Shown: positions 28,452 through 38,455 of the stretch, one piece after another
How the letters are laid out: each line of letters begins with the position of its first letter
Position numbering within the stretch: position 1 is the first letter of the stretch
Assembly (NCBI RefSeq): GCF_004193175.1
Contig: NZ_SAUH01000001.1
Location: 4,683,501 to 4,747,500, forward strand
DNA: 64,000 nucleotides
Reading direction: 5' to 3'
Origin: Streptomyces sp. RFCAC02
GTDB taxonomy: Bacteria; Actinomycetota; Actinomycetes; Streptomycetales; Streptomycetaceae
The notes under the pieces: model-generated
The model's database searches: none
Told to the model about the DNA's origin: nothing
Seen by the model: only the letters and a program-made list of their open reading frames with translations
Made by a program: the position numbers and the translations under genes

Positions 28452-29654
28452 ATGGACATCCTGATCCTTGTCGTAGTCATCGCCGTGGTCGCCGTCGCCG
28501 CGATCGCCGCGTTCCTCGTCCGGGGCCGCGGTACGCGCACGGCGCCCCCGCGCGGCGGGACCCGGCCGCCCGCGGCCCCGGCGGAACCGCAGGTCGGCGA
28601 GGACGCCACCGCCCCGCCCGAGGAGGAGCGGCGCACCATCGAGGACGTCGTCCTGCCGCCGGGCACCTCGCCGCCCGCCGTCGAGGCCGAGGCGGAGGCG
28701 CCGCCGGTCGAGGTGCCCGAGCCCACCGCGGGACGCCTGGTACGGCTGCGCGCCCGCCTCGCCCGGTCGCAGAACACCCTCGGCAAGGGGCTGCTGACCC
28801 TCCTCTCCCGCGAGCACCTCGACGAGGACACCTGGGAGGAGATCGAGGACACCCTGCTGACCGCCGACGTCGGGGTCGGCCCCACCCAGGAGCTGGTGGA
28901 GCGGCTGCGGGAGCGGGTGCGGGTCCTCGGCACCCGGACCCCGGAGGACCTGCGCGCCCTGCTGCGCGAGGAACTCGTCACCCTCATCGACCCCTCCCTC
29001 GACCGTGCCGTGCACACCGAGGGCGGCGTGTCGGCCGAGGGTGAGGAGCGGCCGGCCGTCGTGCTCGTGGTCGGGGTCAACGGCACGGGCAAGACCACGA
29101 CCACGGGCAAGCTCGCCCGGGTCCTCGTCGCGGACGGCAGGTCCGTCGTCCTCGGGGCGGCCGACACCTTCCGCGCCGCCGCGGCGGACCAGCTCCAGAC
29201 CTGGGGCGAGCGGGTCGGCGCGCGGATCGTGCGCGGCCCCGAGGGCGGCGACCCGGCGTCCGTCGCGTTCGACGCCGTGCGGGAGGGCATCGCGCAGGGC
29301 GCCGACGCGGTGCTCGTGGACACGGCGGGGCGGCTGCACACCAAGACCGGCCTCATGGACGAGCTGGGCAAGGTGAAGCGGGTCGTCGAGAAGCACGGCC
29401 CGGTCAACGAGGTGCTGCTCGTCCTCGACGCCACCACCGGGCAGAACGGCCTCACGCAGGCCCGGGTCTTCGCCGAGGTCGTGGACATCACGGGCATCGT
29501 GCTCACCAAGCTCGACGGCACCGCCAAGGGCGGCATCGTCGTCGCCGTGCAGCGACAGCTCGGTGTGCCGGTCAAGCTCATCGGCCTCGGCGAGGGGCCG
29601 GACGACCTCGCGCCGTTCGACCCCGAGGCGTTCGTGGACGCCCTGCTGACCTGA
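28452..29654 (+). CDS. ftsY: Signal recognition particle receptor FtsY
   Basis: Docks SRP-ribosome complexes at the membrane. The 400-residue protein starts with a transmembrane or amphipathic helix (LILVVVIAVVAVAAIAAFLV), then an acidic Ala/Pro/Glu linker (about 25-95), then the NG GTPase domain with GVNGTGKTTTTGKLA, DTAGRLHTKTG and TKLDGTAKGG. Its partner Ffh is encoded at 36844-38355. It follows glcP by 72 bases. Confidence 0.96.
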   Translation: MDILILVVVIAVVAVAAIAAFLVRGRGTRTAPPRGGTRPPAAPAEPQVGEDATAPPEEERRTIEDVVLPPGTSPPAVEAEAEAPPVEVPEPTAGRLVRLRARLARSQNTLGKGLLTLLSREHLDEDTWEEIEDTLLTADVGVGPTQELVERLRERVRVLGTRTPEDLRALLREELVTLIDPSLDRAVHTEGGVSAEGEERPAVVLVVGVNGTGKTTTTGKLARVLVADGRSVVLGAADTFRAAAADQLQTWGERVGARIVRGPEGGDPASVAFDAVREGIAQGADAVLVDTAGRLHTKTGLMDELGKVKRVVEKHGPVNEVLLVLDATTGQNGLTQARVFAEVVDITGIVLTKLDGTAKGGIVVAVQRQLGVPVKLIGLGEGPDDLAPFDPEAFVDALLT

Positions 29655-29678
29655 GCCGGGCCGCCCGCCCGCGCACCT

Positions 29679-29725
29679 CACGGCCCCGTGCCTCCGTCCC
29701 GTCACCGGGAGGGCGCGGGGCCGTG
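29679..29725. terminator. Bidirectional terminator between ftsY and the prim-pol gene
   Basis: A perfect 10-bp outer stem (CACGGCCCCG at 29679-29688 with its complement at 29716-29725) and a partly paired CCTCC/GGAGG inner stem. It lies between convergent genes. Confidence 0.7.
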
Positions 29726-29740
29726 GCGCGCCCGCGGGGA

Positions 29741-30445
29741 TCAGGGATGAAGGGCGAGGCAGGGCAGGGAAGCGCAGTTGTAGGCGAGCGCGGCGAGCAG
29801 GGTGCGGGTGACGGGGGGCGGCGTGGCAGGCGTCTCCAGGCCGGGGGCGCGCAGCCAGCGGACCGGGCCGTGGCCGCCGTGGTCGGACGGCGGGGCCGTG
29901 ATGTGCCTGCCGGGACCGAGCCCGCGCAGGTCGACGGGGGTGTCGCCCCAGCCGAGGCGGCGCAGGAGCACCGGCAGTTCGGCCGTGCTGCCCGGCGCGA
30001 CGAAGAACCACGCCCGGCCGTGCGGGGCCAGGGCCACCGGGCCGGTCCGCAGGCCGAGCCGCTCAAGACGGGGGAGCGCACGGCGGGCGGCGTGCGCCGG
30101 GGCGTCGAGGATGTCGAACCGCCGCCCGGTCGGCAGCAGGACGGAGGCGCCGGGCACCCAGTCGCCGCAGACGCGGTCCAGGGTCGCGCCGGCCGGGATC
30201 GTGAAGGCGGCGTCGAGGGGATGGGCGCCGGGGGAGGGGCAGTGGGCGCTGCCGCAGGAGCAGGCCGCGCGGCCGCCGCGGGCGTTCCTGGTGGCCCGGG
30301 CGCCGGGGGTCACGTCCCAGCCCCGGAGACCGGTGTACTCGGCGACGGCGGTGGGGATCCCCGCGGGCGTGGGGCGCGGCCCCGGTCGGCGGGCGGCAAG
30401 CCGCTGTTCACGGATCTCGCGCAGACCGCCGATCGTGAAGCCCAT
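29741..30445 (-). CDS. Stand-alone bifunctional primase/polymerase N-terminal (prim-pol) domain protein
   Basis: A 234-residue protein starting MGFTIGGLREIREQRL. It resembles the N-terminal prim-pol domain of plasmid and phage replicases, including a CSCGSAHCPSPGAHPLD cysteine motif and the WFFVAPGS and RGLGPGRHITAPPS segments. No helicase part follows. A gene of this type lies divergent from nsdA across Streptomyces, so it is a resident chromosomal gene rather than a recent plasmid relic. Whether it still makes primers cannot be judged here. Confidence 0.82.
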   Translation of the reverse strand: MGFTIGGLREIREQRLAARRPGPRPTPAGIPTAVAEYTGLRGWDVTPGARATRNARGGRAACSCGSAHCPSPGAHPLDAAFTIPAGATLDRVCGDWVPGASVLLPTGRRFDILDAPAHAARRALPRLERLGLRTGPVALAPHGRAWFFVAPGSTAELPVLLRRLGWGDTPVDLRGLGPGRHITAPPSDHGGHGPVRWLRAPGLETPATPPPVTRTLLAALAYNCASLPCLALHP

Positions 30446-30588
30446 GCACTCTCCAACGGGTCGTCCCGCCGATGGTTACGGCTCGGGGTGGCGCCGCAGG
30501 GAGTGCGCATGACAGCACGCGCCCCCCGTGTGCTTCGGTCCGCCCGGTCCCGCGGACGGCGCGTACCAGTGAAACTCGGCAGGTGGGC

Positions 30589-30735
30589 ATGGAGTTGACG
30601 CGGAGGGGTGGCGAATGGTGGCGCTTCCTCGTCCCGGCTGCCTCACTCGTGATCGTAGGATTACTTTCGGTACATTCCGTAGACGCGTCGTCAGCAGACC
30701 GCGCGTCGCCGACCTCACCCGGGATGGGGGCGTGA
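30589..30735 (+). CDS. Possible small membrane peptide gene upstream of nsdA
   Basis: A 48-codon frame starting MELTRRGGEWWRF with one predicted membrane helix (VPAASLVIVGLLSVHSV), ending three bases before the nsdA GTG and in the same frame. The ATG has a weak AGGTGG site upstream. It may be a coupled leader peptide for nsdA, or a chance frame in high-GC DNA. Confidence 0.35.
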   Translation: MELTRRGGEWWRFLVPAASLVIVGLLSVHSVDASSADRASPTSPGMGA

Positions 30736-30738
30736 CTC

Positions 30739-32256
30739 GTGGGCGGCACCGGCACCGGCGGCACCTCCGCCAGGCAGCCGAACGATCGGCTGACCTCGTG
30801 GTTCCAGCGCAGCGGATGGTCCAAGGGGGAACTCGCGAGACAGGTGAACCGCCGCGCCCGCCAGCTCGGCGCCCACCACATCAGCACCGACACCTCCCGT
30901 GTCCGCCGCTGGCTGGACGGCGAGCAGCCGCGTGAGCCCATCCCGCGCATCCTCGCCGAGCTGTTCTCCGAGCGCTTCGGCTGCGTCGTGGCCGCGGAGG
31001 ACCTCGGGCTGCGCGCCGCGCGCCGGTCCGCCGCCGTGTCCGGCGTGGACCTCCCCTGGGCCGGGACCCAGACCGTGGCGATGATCAACGAGTTCTCGCG
31101 CAGCGACCTGATGCTCGGCCGGCGCGGTTTCCTCGGCACCTCGCTCACCATGTCCGCGGGGCCCGCGCTGATCGAGCCCATGCAGCGCTGGCTCGTGCCC
31201 ACCCCCGCGGCCGAGGACGCGCCCGCCGGCGCCCGGCTGCTGACCCTGCCGTCGGACGGCCGCGCCGAGGGCCGCCGCCTCACCCACCTGTCCGACGCCG
31301 AGCTGACCGTGCTGGAGGCCACCACCGCGCAGTTCCGCCGCTGGGACGCGCAGAGCGGCGGCGGCCTGCGGCGCAAGGCCGTCGTCGGGCAGCTCCACGA
31401 GGTCACCGACCTCCTCCAGGACTCCCACCCGGAGCCGGTGCGGCGGCGGCTGTTCCGCGTGACGGCGGAGCTGGCCGAACTGGCCGGCTGGATGAGCTAC
31501 GACATCGGGCTCCAGCCCACCGCGCAGAAGTACTTCGTCCTCGCCCTGCACGCGGCGAAGGAGGCGGGCGACCGGCCGCTCGGCGCGTTCATCCTGTCCA
31601 TGATGAGCCGGCAGATGATCCACCTCGGCCGGGGCGACGACGCGCTGGAGCTGATCCACCTCGCCCAGTACGGCAGCCGCGGCACCGCGGGTCCCCGCAC
31701 CCAGGCCATGCTGTACGCCATGGAGGCCCGCGCCCACGCCACGCTCGGCCAGCCCGCCAAGTGCCACCGGGCCGTGCGCATGGCGCAGGAGACGTTCGCC
31801 CAGATCCAGGGGGACGACCCCGAGCCGGACTGGGTGCGCTTCTTCTCCGAGGCCGAGCTCAACGCGGAGAACGCCCACTCCTACCGCGACCTCGCGTACG
31901 TCGCGGGCCGCAGCCCCACGTACGTGCACCGGGCCAGGCCGCTGATGGAGCGCGCCGTCGAGCTGTTCGCCGAGGAGTGCGCGGAGGACCCGGCCGGCGG
32001 CCACCACCGTTCGTATGCACTCAACCTCATCGGCATGGCCACCGTGCACCTGCTGGAGAGGGACGCGGAGGCGTTCGCCGAGCAGGCGAAGGAGGCCACG
32101 AACCTGGCCGGACGCCTGCGGTCCGAGCGGGTGAACAACCGCCTGCGCAAGACGTGGGCGGCGGCCCACCGTGAGTTCGGCACCGCCGAGATCAGGGAGA
32201 GCGCGCGGCGGCTCGCCGTCGAACTGCCCCGTCACCCGGGGGCGCGGGCGGTCTGA
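30739..32256 (+). CDS. nsdA: NsdA, regulator of sporulation and antibiotic production
   Basis: In S. coelicolor NsdA negatively affects sporulation and actinorhodin production. This 505-residue homologue starts from a GTG at 30739. Residues about 15-100 form an atypical DNA-binding-like head (GWSKGELARQVNRRARQLG, DTSRVRRWLDGEQPREP). A linker is followed by TPR-like helical repeats (about 190-480) with AELAELAGWMSYDIG and AKCHRAVRMAQETFAQ. The whole length matches the family. The hairpin at 32298-32354 ends the transcript. Confidence 0.92.
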   Translation: MGGTGTGGTSARQPNDRLTSWFQRSGWSKGELARQVNRRARQLGAHHISTDTSRVRRWLDGEQPREPIPRILAELFSERFGCVVAAEDLGLRAARRSAAVSGVDLPWAGTQTVAMINEFSRSDLMLGRRGFLGTSLTMSAGPALIEPMQRWLVPTPAAEDAPAGARLLTLPSDGRAEGRRLTHLSDAELTVLEATTAQFRRWDAQSGGGLRRKAVVGQLHEVTDLLQDSHPEPVRRRLFRVTAELAELAGWMSYDIGLQPTAQKYFVLALHAAKEAGDRPLGAFILSMMSRQMIHLGRGDDALELIHLAQYGSRGTAGPRTQAMLYAMEARAHATLGQPAKCHRAVRMAQETFAQIQGDDPEPDWVRFFSEAELNAENAHSYRDLAYVAGRSPTYVHRARPLMERAVELFAEECAEDPAGGHHRSYALNLIGMATVHLLERDAEAFAEQAKEATNLAGRLRSERVNNRLRKTWAAAHREFGTAEIRESARRLAVELPRHPGARAV

Positions 32257-32297
32257 GGCCCGCCCGGGAGCGCCCCGCCCCCGCCCCACCGTTCGCG

Positions 32298-32354
32298 ACC
32301 GGCCGCGCCGGCCGCCGTATGCCCCGCATGGGTACGGCGGCCGGCGCGGCCGGT
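32298..32354 (+). terminator. nsdA terminator with an unusually long perfect stem
   Basis: A perfect 22-bp G/C-rich stem (32298-32319 with 32333-32354) and 13-base loop, extended by four further pairs after a one-base bulge. It lies 41 bases after the nsdA stop in the 329-base nsdA-amtB gap. Confidence 0.8.
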
Positions 32355-32466
32355 TCGCGTCGGTGCCCCGTGGCGGCGGTCACCCCCCACGGGTGCCGGA
32401 CACGGTAGCCCGGCCGCGCCGGTGCGTCGCGGCGCTTCATGAGCGCGTAACACTCCGTGTGTCATC

Positions 32467-32482
32467 GTCACACCCGTGAAAC
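32467..32482 (+). promoter_or_regulatory. GlnR box upstream of amtB
   Basis: GTCAC-N6-GAAAC, an exact match to the actinobacterial GlnR consensus GTnAC-N6-GAAAC, 104 bases before the amtB start. A second, weaker half-site (GTAAC at 32447-32451) lies upstream, as in tandem GlnR operators. Activation of amtB-glnK-glnD by GlnR under nitrogen limitation is the expected control. Confidence 0.75.
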
Positions 32483-32585
32483 ACGTGCGGCCATCGTCGG
32501 AAACGGCCCTCGGAAACGCTGTGGCCCATCCTGACCCGACCGAGAACCTGCCCGCACGGGTCGTCCTTGTGAGGAGACGTCCACA

Positions 32586-34201
<1,616 letters not shown>

Positions 34202-34216
34202 CGGACCGGTCCCGGA

Positions 34217-34243
34217 GCCGGCCGCGACCCCCTCGCGGCCGGC
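34217..34243 (+). terminator. Intra-operon hairpin between glnK and glnD
   Basis: A perfect 10-bp stem (GCCGGCCGCG with its complement) and seven-base loop, 15 bases after the glnK stop. It could reduce glnD expression relative to amtB-glnK. Confidence 0.5.
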
Positions 34244-34292
34244 CCCGCCCGGACCGGCCGGCACGCACCACCCCACGGAAGAACGGGACCGC

Positions 34293-36767
34293 ATGACGGC
34301 GGAGACCACACCGGCCGGCGGCGGCTACGCGGCCGACCGCCTGCGCCTCCTCACCGAGGACCCCCGCACCGGGCACGCCCGCCGCACGGCCCTCGCACGG
34401 CTCACCGACACCTGGCTCGCCGCCCTCTTCGCCGGCGCCCCCCGCACCGGCCGCGCGGCGCTCGTCGCCGTCGGCGGCTACGGCCGCGGCGAGCTGTCCC
34501 CCCGCAGCGACCTCGACCTCCTGCTGCTGCACGACGGCACCGGCGCGGAGGTCGCCGCCCTCGCCGCCCTCGCCGACCACCTGTGGTACCCCGTCTGGGA
34601 CCTCGGCATCGCCCTCGACCACTCCGTGCGCACCCTCGCCGAGGCCCACGCCGCCGCGGCCGACGACCTCAAGGTCCACCTCGGACTCCTCGACGCCCGG
34701 CACATCGCCGGCGACGCGTCCCTCACCGCCGAGCTGCGCACCGCCGTCCTCGCCCAGTGGCGCGCCCAGGCGCCCGCGCGCCTCCCCGAACTCCGCGCGG
34801 CGCTCGGCGACCGCGCCGAGCGCCACGGCGAGCTGCCGTTCCTCCTCGAACCCGACCTCAAGGAGGCACGCGGCGGGCTGCGCGACGCCACCGCGCTGCG
34901 CGCCGTCGCCGCCTCCTGGATCGCCGACGCCCCGCGCCAGGGACTCGACGCCGCCCGCACCACCCTGCTCGATGTCCGCGACGCCCTCCACCTCGCCACC
35001 GGACGCGCCACCGACCGCCTCGCCCTGGAGGACCAGGAACAGGTGGCGGGGGACCTCGGGCTGCCCGACGCCGACGCCCTCCTGCGGCGCGTGTACGAGG
35101 CGGGCCGCACCGTCTCCTATGCCTCCGACGTCACCTGGCGCGAGGTCGGCCGCGTCCTGCGCGCCCGCTCCGCGCGCCGCGGGCTGCGCACCCTGCTCGG
35201 CCCGCGGACCGCCCGCCGCCCCGCGGCCGAGCGCGTGCCGCTCGCCGACGGCGTCGTCGAGCAGGAGGGCGAGGTCGTCCTCGCCCGGACGGCCAGGCCC
35301 GACCGCGATCCCGTCCTGCCGCTCCGCGCCGCCGCGGCGGCCGCCGGCGCGGGCCTGCCCCTCGCCCTGCCCGCCGTCCACGCGCTCGCCGCGGCCGGCG
35401 CCCGGCTGCCCGTGCCGTGGCCCGCCGAGGCGCGGGAGGCGTTCCTCACGCTGCTGGGCGCGGGCCCCGGCACCGTACCCGTCTGGGAGGCCCTGGAGGC
35501 CGCGGGGCTCATCACCCGGTTCCTCCCCGACTGGGAGCACGTCCGCTGGCGCCCCCAGCGCAACCCCGTCCACCGCTGGACCGTCGACCGCCACCTCGTG
35601 GAGACGGCCGTGCGCGCCGCCGCCCTGACCCGCCGCGTCGGCCGCCCCGACCTCCTCCTCGCCGCCGCCCTGCTCCACGACATCGGCAAGGGCAGGCCCG
35701 GCGACCACAGCACCGCCGGCGCCGCGATCGCCCGCGGCATGGCCGCCCGCATGGGCTTCGGCCCCGCCGACGCCGACACCCTCGCCACGCTCGTACGCCA
35801 CCACCTGCTGCTGGTCGACACCGCCACCCGCCGCGACCTCGACGACCCCGCCACCGTCGCCCTCGTCGCCGACGCCGTCGGCGACACGGGCACCCTGGAA
35901 CTCCTCCACGCCCTCACCGAGGCCGACGCCCTCGCCACCGGACCCGCGGCCTGGTCCGGCTGGCGCGCCTCCCTCGTCGACGACCTCGTCGTCAGGACCG
36001 CCGCCACCCTGGGCGACGGCGCGCCCGCCGACCCCGCGCCGGGCCGGGCCACGGTCGCCGCCGAACGGCTCGCCGTCGAGGCCGTACGCACCGGCGCGCC
36101 CGTCCTCGCCCTCACCCCGCGCCCCGAGCGCCCCGCCGGCACGGACGGCGCCGCTGACGGGGCGGCCGTCCCCGACGAGCCGGAACCCCTCGGCGTCGAA
36201 CTCCTCGTCGCGCTCCCCGACCGCCCCGGTGTCCTGCCCGCCATGGCCGGGGTCCTCGCCCTCCACCGCCTCACCGTCCGCTCCGCCGAACTCCGCGCCA
36301 TCGACCCCACAGGAGGCGGCACCGTCCTCGTCCTCGACTGGCGCGTCGCCGCCGAGTACGGCTCGCTGCCCCGTGCCGAACGGCTGCGCGCCGACCTCGT
36401 CCGCGCCCTGGACGGCTCCCTCGACATCGCCGCGCGCCTCGGCGAGCGGGAGGCCGCGTACCGCCGCCCGCGCCGCCTGCCGCCCGCGCCCCCGCCGCGC
36501 GTGACCGTCGCCCCCCTCGGCTCCCGCCTCGCGACCGTCCTCGAAGTCCGCGCGCGGGACGCCCCCGGCCTGCTGCACCGCATCGGCCAGGCCCTGGAGA
36601 CCGCGGGCGCCACCGTGCGCAGCGCGCACGTCAGCACCCTGGGCGGGAACGCCGTCGACGCCTTCTACATCACGGCACCGGACGGCGCGCCCCTGCCCCC
36701 GGCGGCGGCGACCCGGCTCGCCAGGACCGTCGAGGAGGCCCTGGCGGACCCCGCGCCCGCGGGCTGA
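34293..36767 (+). CDS. glnD: Protein-PII nucleotidyltransferase/adenylyl-removing enzyme GlnD
   Basis: Modifies and demodifies PII on Tyr51 in response to nitrogen. The 824-residue protein has a nucleotidyltransferase domain (VAVGGYGRGELSPRSDLDLL, about residues 55-80), a central HD domain (ALLHDIGKGRPGDHS, about 460-475) for the reverse reaction, and two C-terminal ACT domains (starting at about 630 and 735) that bind glutamine. All catalytic Gly/Asp and His/Asp positions are visible. It is third in the operon, 91 bases after glnK. Confidence 0.95.
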   Translation: MTAETTPAGGGYAADRLRLLTEDPRTGHARRTALARLTDTWLAALFAGAPRTGRAALVAVGGYGRGELSPRSDLDLLLLHDGTGAEVAALAALADHLWYPVWDLGIALDHSVRTLAEAHAAAADDLKVHLGLLDARHIAGDASLTAELRTAVLAQWRAQAPARLPELRAALGDRAERHGELPFLLEPDLKEARGGLRDATALRAVAASWIADAPRQGLDAARTTLLDVRDALHLATGRATDRLALEDQEQVAGDLGLPDADALLRRVYEAGRTVSYASDVTWREVGRVLRARSARRGLRTLLGPRTARRPAAERVPLADGVVEQEGEVVLARTARPDRDPVLPLRAAAAAAGAGLPLALPAVHALAAAGARLPVPWPAEAREAFLTLLGAGPGTVPVWEALEAAGLITRFLPDWEHVRWRPQRNPVHRWTVDRHLVETAVRAAALTRRVGRPDLLLAAALLHDIGKGRPGDHSTAGAAIARGMAARMGFGPADADTLATLVRHHLLLVDTATRRDLDDPATVALVADAVGDTGTLELLHALTEADALATGPAAWSGWRASLVDDLVVRTAATLGDGAPADPAPGRATVAAERLAVEAVRTGAPVLALTPRPERPAGTDGAADGAAVPDEPEPLGVELLVALPDRPGVLPAMAGVLALHRLTVRSAELRAIDPTGGGTVLVLDWRVAAEYGSLPRAERLRADLVRALDGSLDIAARLGEREAAYRRPRRLPPAPPPRVTVAPLGSRLATVLEVRARDAPGLLHRIGQALETAGATVRSAHVSTLGGNAVDAFYITAPDGAPLPPAAATRLARTVEEALADPAPAG

Positions 36768-36793
36768 CCGTCCGGTGGCCGTGCGGATAGGCT
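36764..36793 (+). promoter_or_regulatory. Candidate ffh promoter
   Basis: CTGACC (36764-36769) and TAGGCT (36788-36793) with an 18-base spacer. The -35 overlaps the glnD stop region. The leader would be about 45 bases. Confidence 0.45.
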
Positions 36794-36843
36794 GGAGGGC
36801 ACCGTTCCCCCGACCGTCCTACGCGTAAGGAACAGTCAGCCCC

Positions 36844-38355
36844 GTGTTCGACACTCTCTCCGACCGCCTTGCGGCGACGTTCAAGAACCTCCGCGGCAAA
36901 GGCCGTCTGAGCGAGGCGGACATCGACGCCACCGCGCGCGAGATCCGGATCGCGCTGCTGGAGGCGGACGTCGCGCTGCCGGTCGTCCGCGCGTTCATCA
37001 AGCAGGTCAAGGAGCGGGCGCTCGGGACCGAGGTCTCCCGCGCCCTCAACCCGGCCCAGCAGGTCATCAAGATCGTCAACGAGGAGCTGGTCGGCATCCT
37101 CGGCGGCGAGACGCGGCGCCTGCGGTTCGCCAAGAACCCGCCGACCGTCATCATGCTCGCCGGCCTCCAGGGCGCGGGCAAGACGACGCTCGCCGGCAAG
37201 CTCGGCCGCTGGCTCAAGGGCCAGGGCCACACCCCGCTGCTGGTCGCCTGCGACCTGCAGCGCCCCAACGCGGTGAACCAGCTCTCGGTCGTCGCCGAGC
37301 GCGCCGGGGTCGCCGTCTTCGCCCCCGAACCGGGCAACGGCGTCGGCGACCCGGTCAAGGTCGCCGAGGACTCGATCACCCACGCCCGTGACAAGCAGTA
37401 CGACGTGGTCGTCGTCGACACCGCGGGCCGCCTCGGCATCGACGAGGAACTGATGCGCCAGGCCGCCGACATCCGCGACGCGGTGCGGCCCGACGAGGTC
37501 CTGTTCGTCGTGGACGCCATGATCGGCCAGGACGCCGTGACGACGGCCGAGGCGTTCCGCGACGGTGTGGGCTTCGACGGGGTCGTGCTCTCCAAGCTCG
37601 ACGGCGACGCGCGTGGCGGCGCGGCCCTGTCCATCGCGCAGGTCACCGGCCGCCAGATCATGTTCGCCTCCAACGGCGAGAAGCTGGACGAGTTCGACGC
37701 GTTCCACCCCGACCGGATGGCGTCCCGCATCCTCGGCATGGGCGACGTCCTCAGCCTCATCGAGCAGGCCGAGCGCACCTTCAGCCAGGAGGAGGCCGAG
37801 GCGCTCGCCGGCAAGCTGGCCAAGGGGCCGAAGGAGTTCACGCTCGACGACTTCCTGTCCCAGATGGAGCAGGTCCGCAAGATGGGCTCCCTGTCCAAGC
37901 TGCTCGGCATGATGCCGGGCATGGGGCAGATGCGCGAGCAGATCAACAACCTCGACGAGCGCGAGGTCGACCGGACCGCCGCGATCATCAAGTCGATGAC
38001 CCCGGGCGAGCGCGCCGACCCGAAGATCATCAACGGCTCGCGGCGCGCCCGTATCGCACGGGGCTCCGGTGTGGACGTCTCGGCGGTCAAGGGCCTGGTC
38101 GAGCGGTTCTTCGAGGCCCGCAAGATGATGTCCCGCATGGCCCAGGGCGGCGGCATGCCCGGCATGCCTGGCATCCCCGGGATGGGCGGCGGCCGGCGCA
38201 AGGGTGGCAAGCAGCAGGCGAAGCGCGGCAAGGGCGCCCGGCGCTCGGGCAACCCGATGAAGCGCCGCGAGGAGGACCAGCGCCGCTCCGACGGCGCCGC
38301 GGGCACGGACCCGGCGGACTTCGAACTGCCCAAGGAGTTCCGCGACATGCTGTGA
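36844..38355 (+). CDS. ffh: Signal recognition particle protein Ffh
   Basis: GTPase and signal-sequence-binding subunit of SRP. A 503-residue protein from a GTG at 36844. N domain followed by the G domain with LQGAGKTTLAGKLG, DTAGRLGIDEE and SKLDGDARGG; then the Met-rich M domain (MSRMAQGGGMPGMPGIPGMG) that binds the signal peptide and SRP RNA. The C-terminus continues in a Lys/Arg-rich and then acidic tail, longer than in E. coli and usual for actinobacteria. Confidence 0.97.
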   Translation: MFDTLSDRLAATFKNLRGKGRLSEADIDATAREIRIALLEADVALPVVRAFIKQVKERALGTEVSRALNPAQQVIKIVNEELVGILGGETRRLRFAKNPPTVIMLAGLQGAGKTTLAGKLGRWLKGQGHTPLLVACDLQRPNAVNQLSVVAERAGVAVFAPEPGNGVGDPVKVAEDSITHARDKQYDVVVVDTAGRLGIDEELMRQAADIRDAVRPDEVLFVVDAMIGQDAVTTAEAFRDGVGFDGVVLSKLDGDARGGAALSIAQVTGRQIMFASNGEKLDEFDAFHPDRMASRILGMGDVLSLIEQAERTFSQEEAEALAGKLAKGPKEFTLDDFLSQMEQVRKMGSLSKLLGMMPGMGQMREQINNLDEREVDRTAAIIKSMTPGERADPKIINGSRRARIARGSGVDVSAVKGLVERFFEARKMMSRMAQGGGMPGMPGIPGMGGGRRKGGKQQAKRGKGARRSGNPMKRREEDQRRSDGAAGTDPADFELPKEFRDML

Positions 38356-38442
38356 CGGCGGCGTGGCGGGCGCCCGGGGTCCGTACCGGCTCCGCGCGCC
38401 CGCCGCACGCAAACCGATTCACGTTCGGCCCGCCGTGTTCCG

Positions 38443-38448
38443 TACGAT
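38443..38448 (+). promoter_or_regulatory. Candidate -10 element for a leaderless proS transcript
   Basis: TACGAT seven bases before the ATG at 38456; no ribosome-binding site between. It makes the synthetase gene independent of ffh. Confidence 0.45.
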
Positions 38449-38455
38449 GTCGCGC

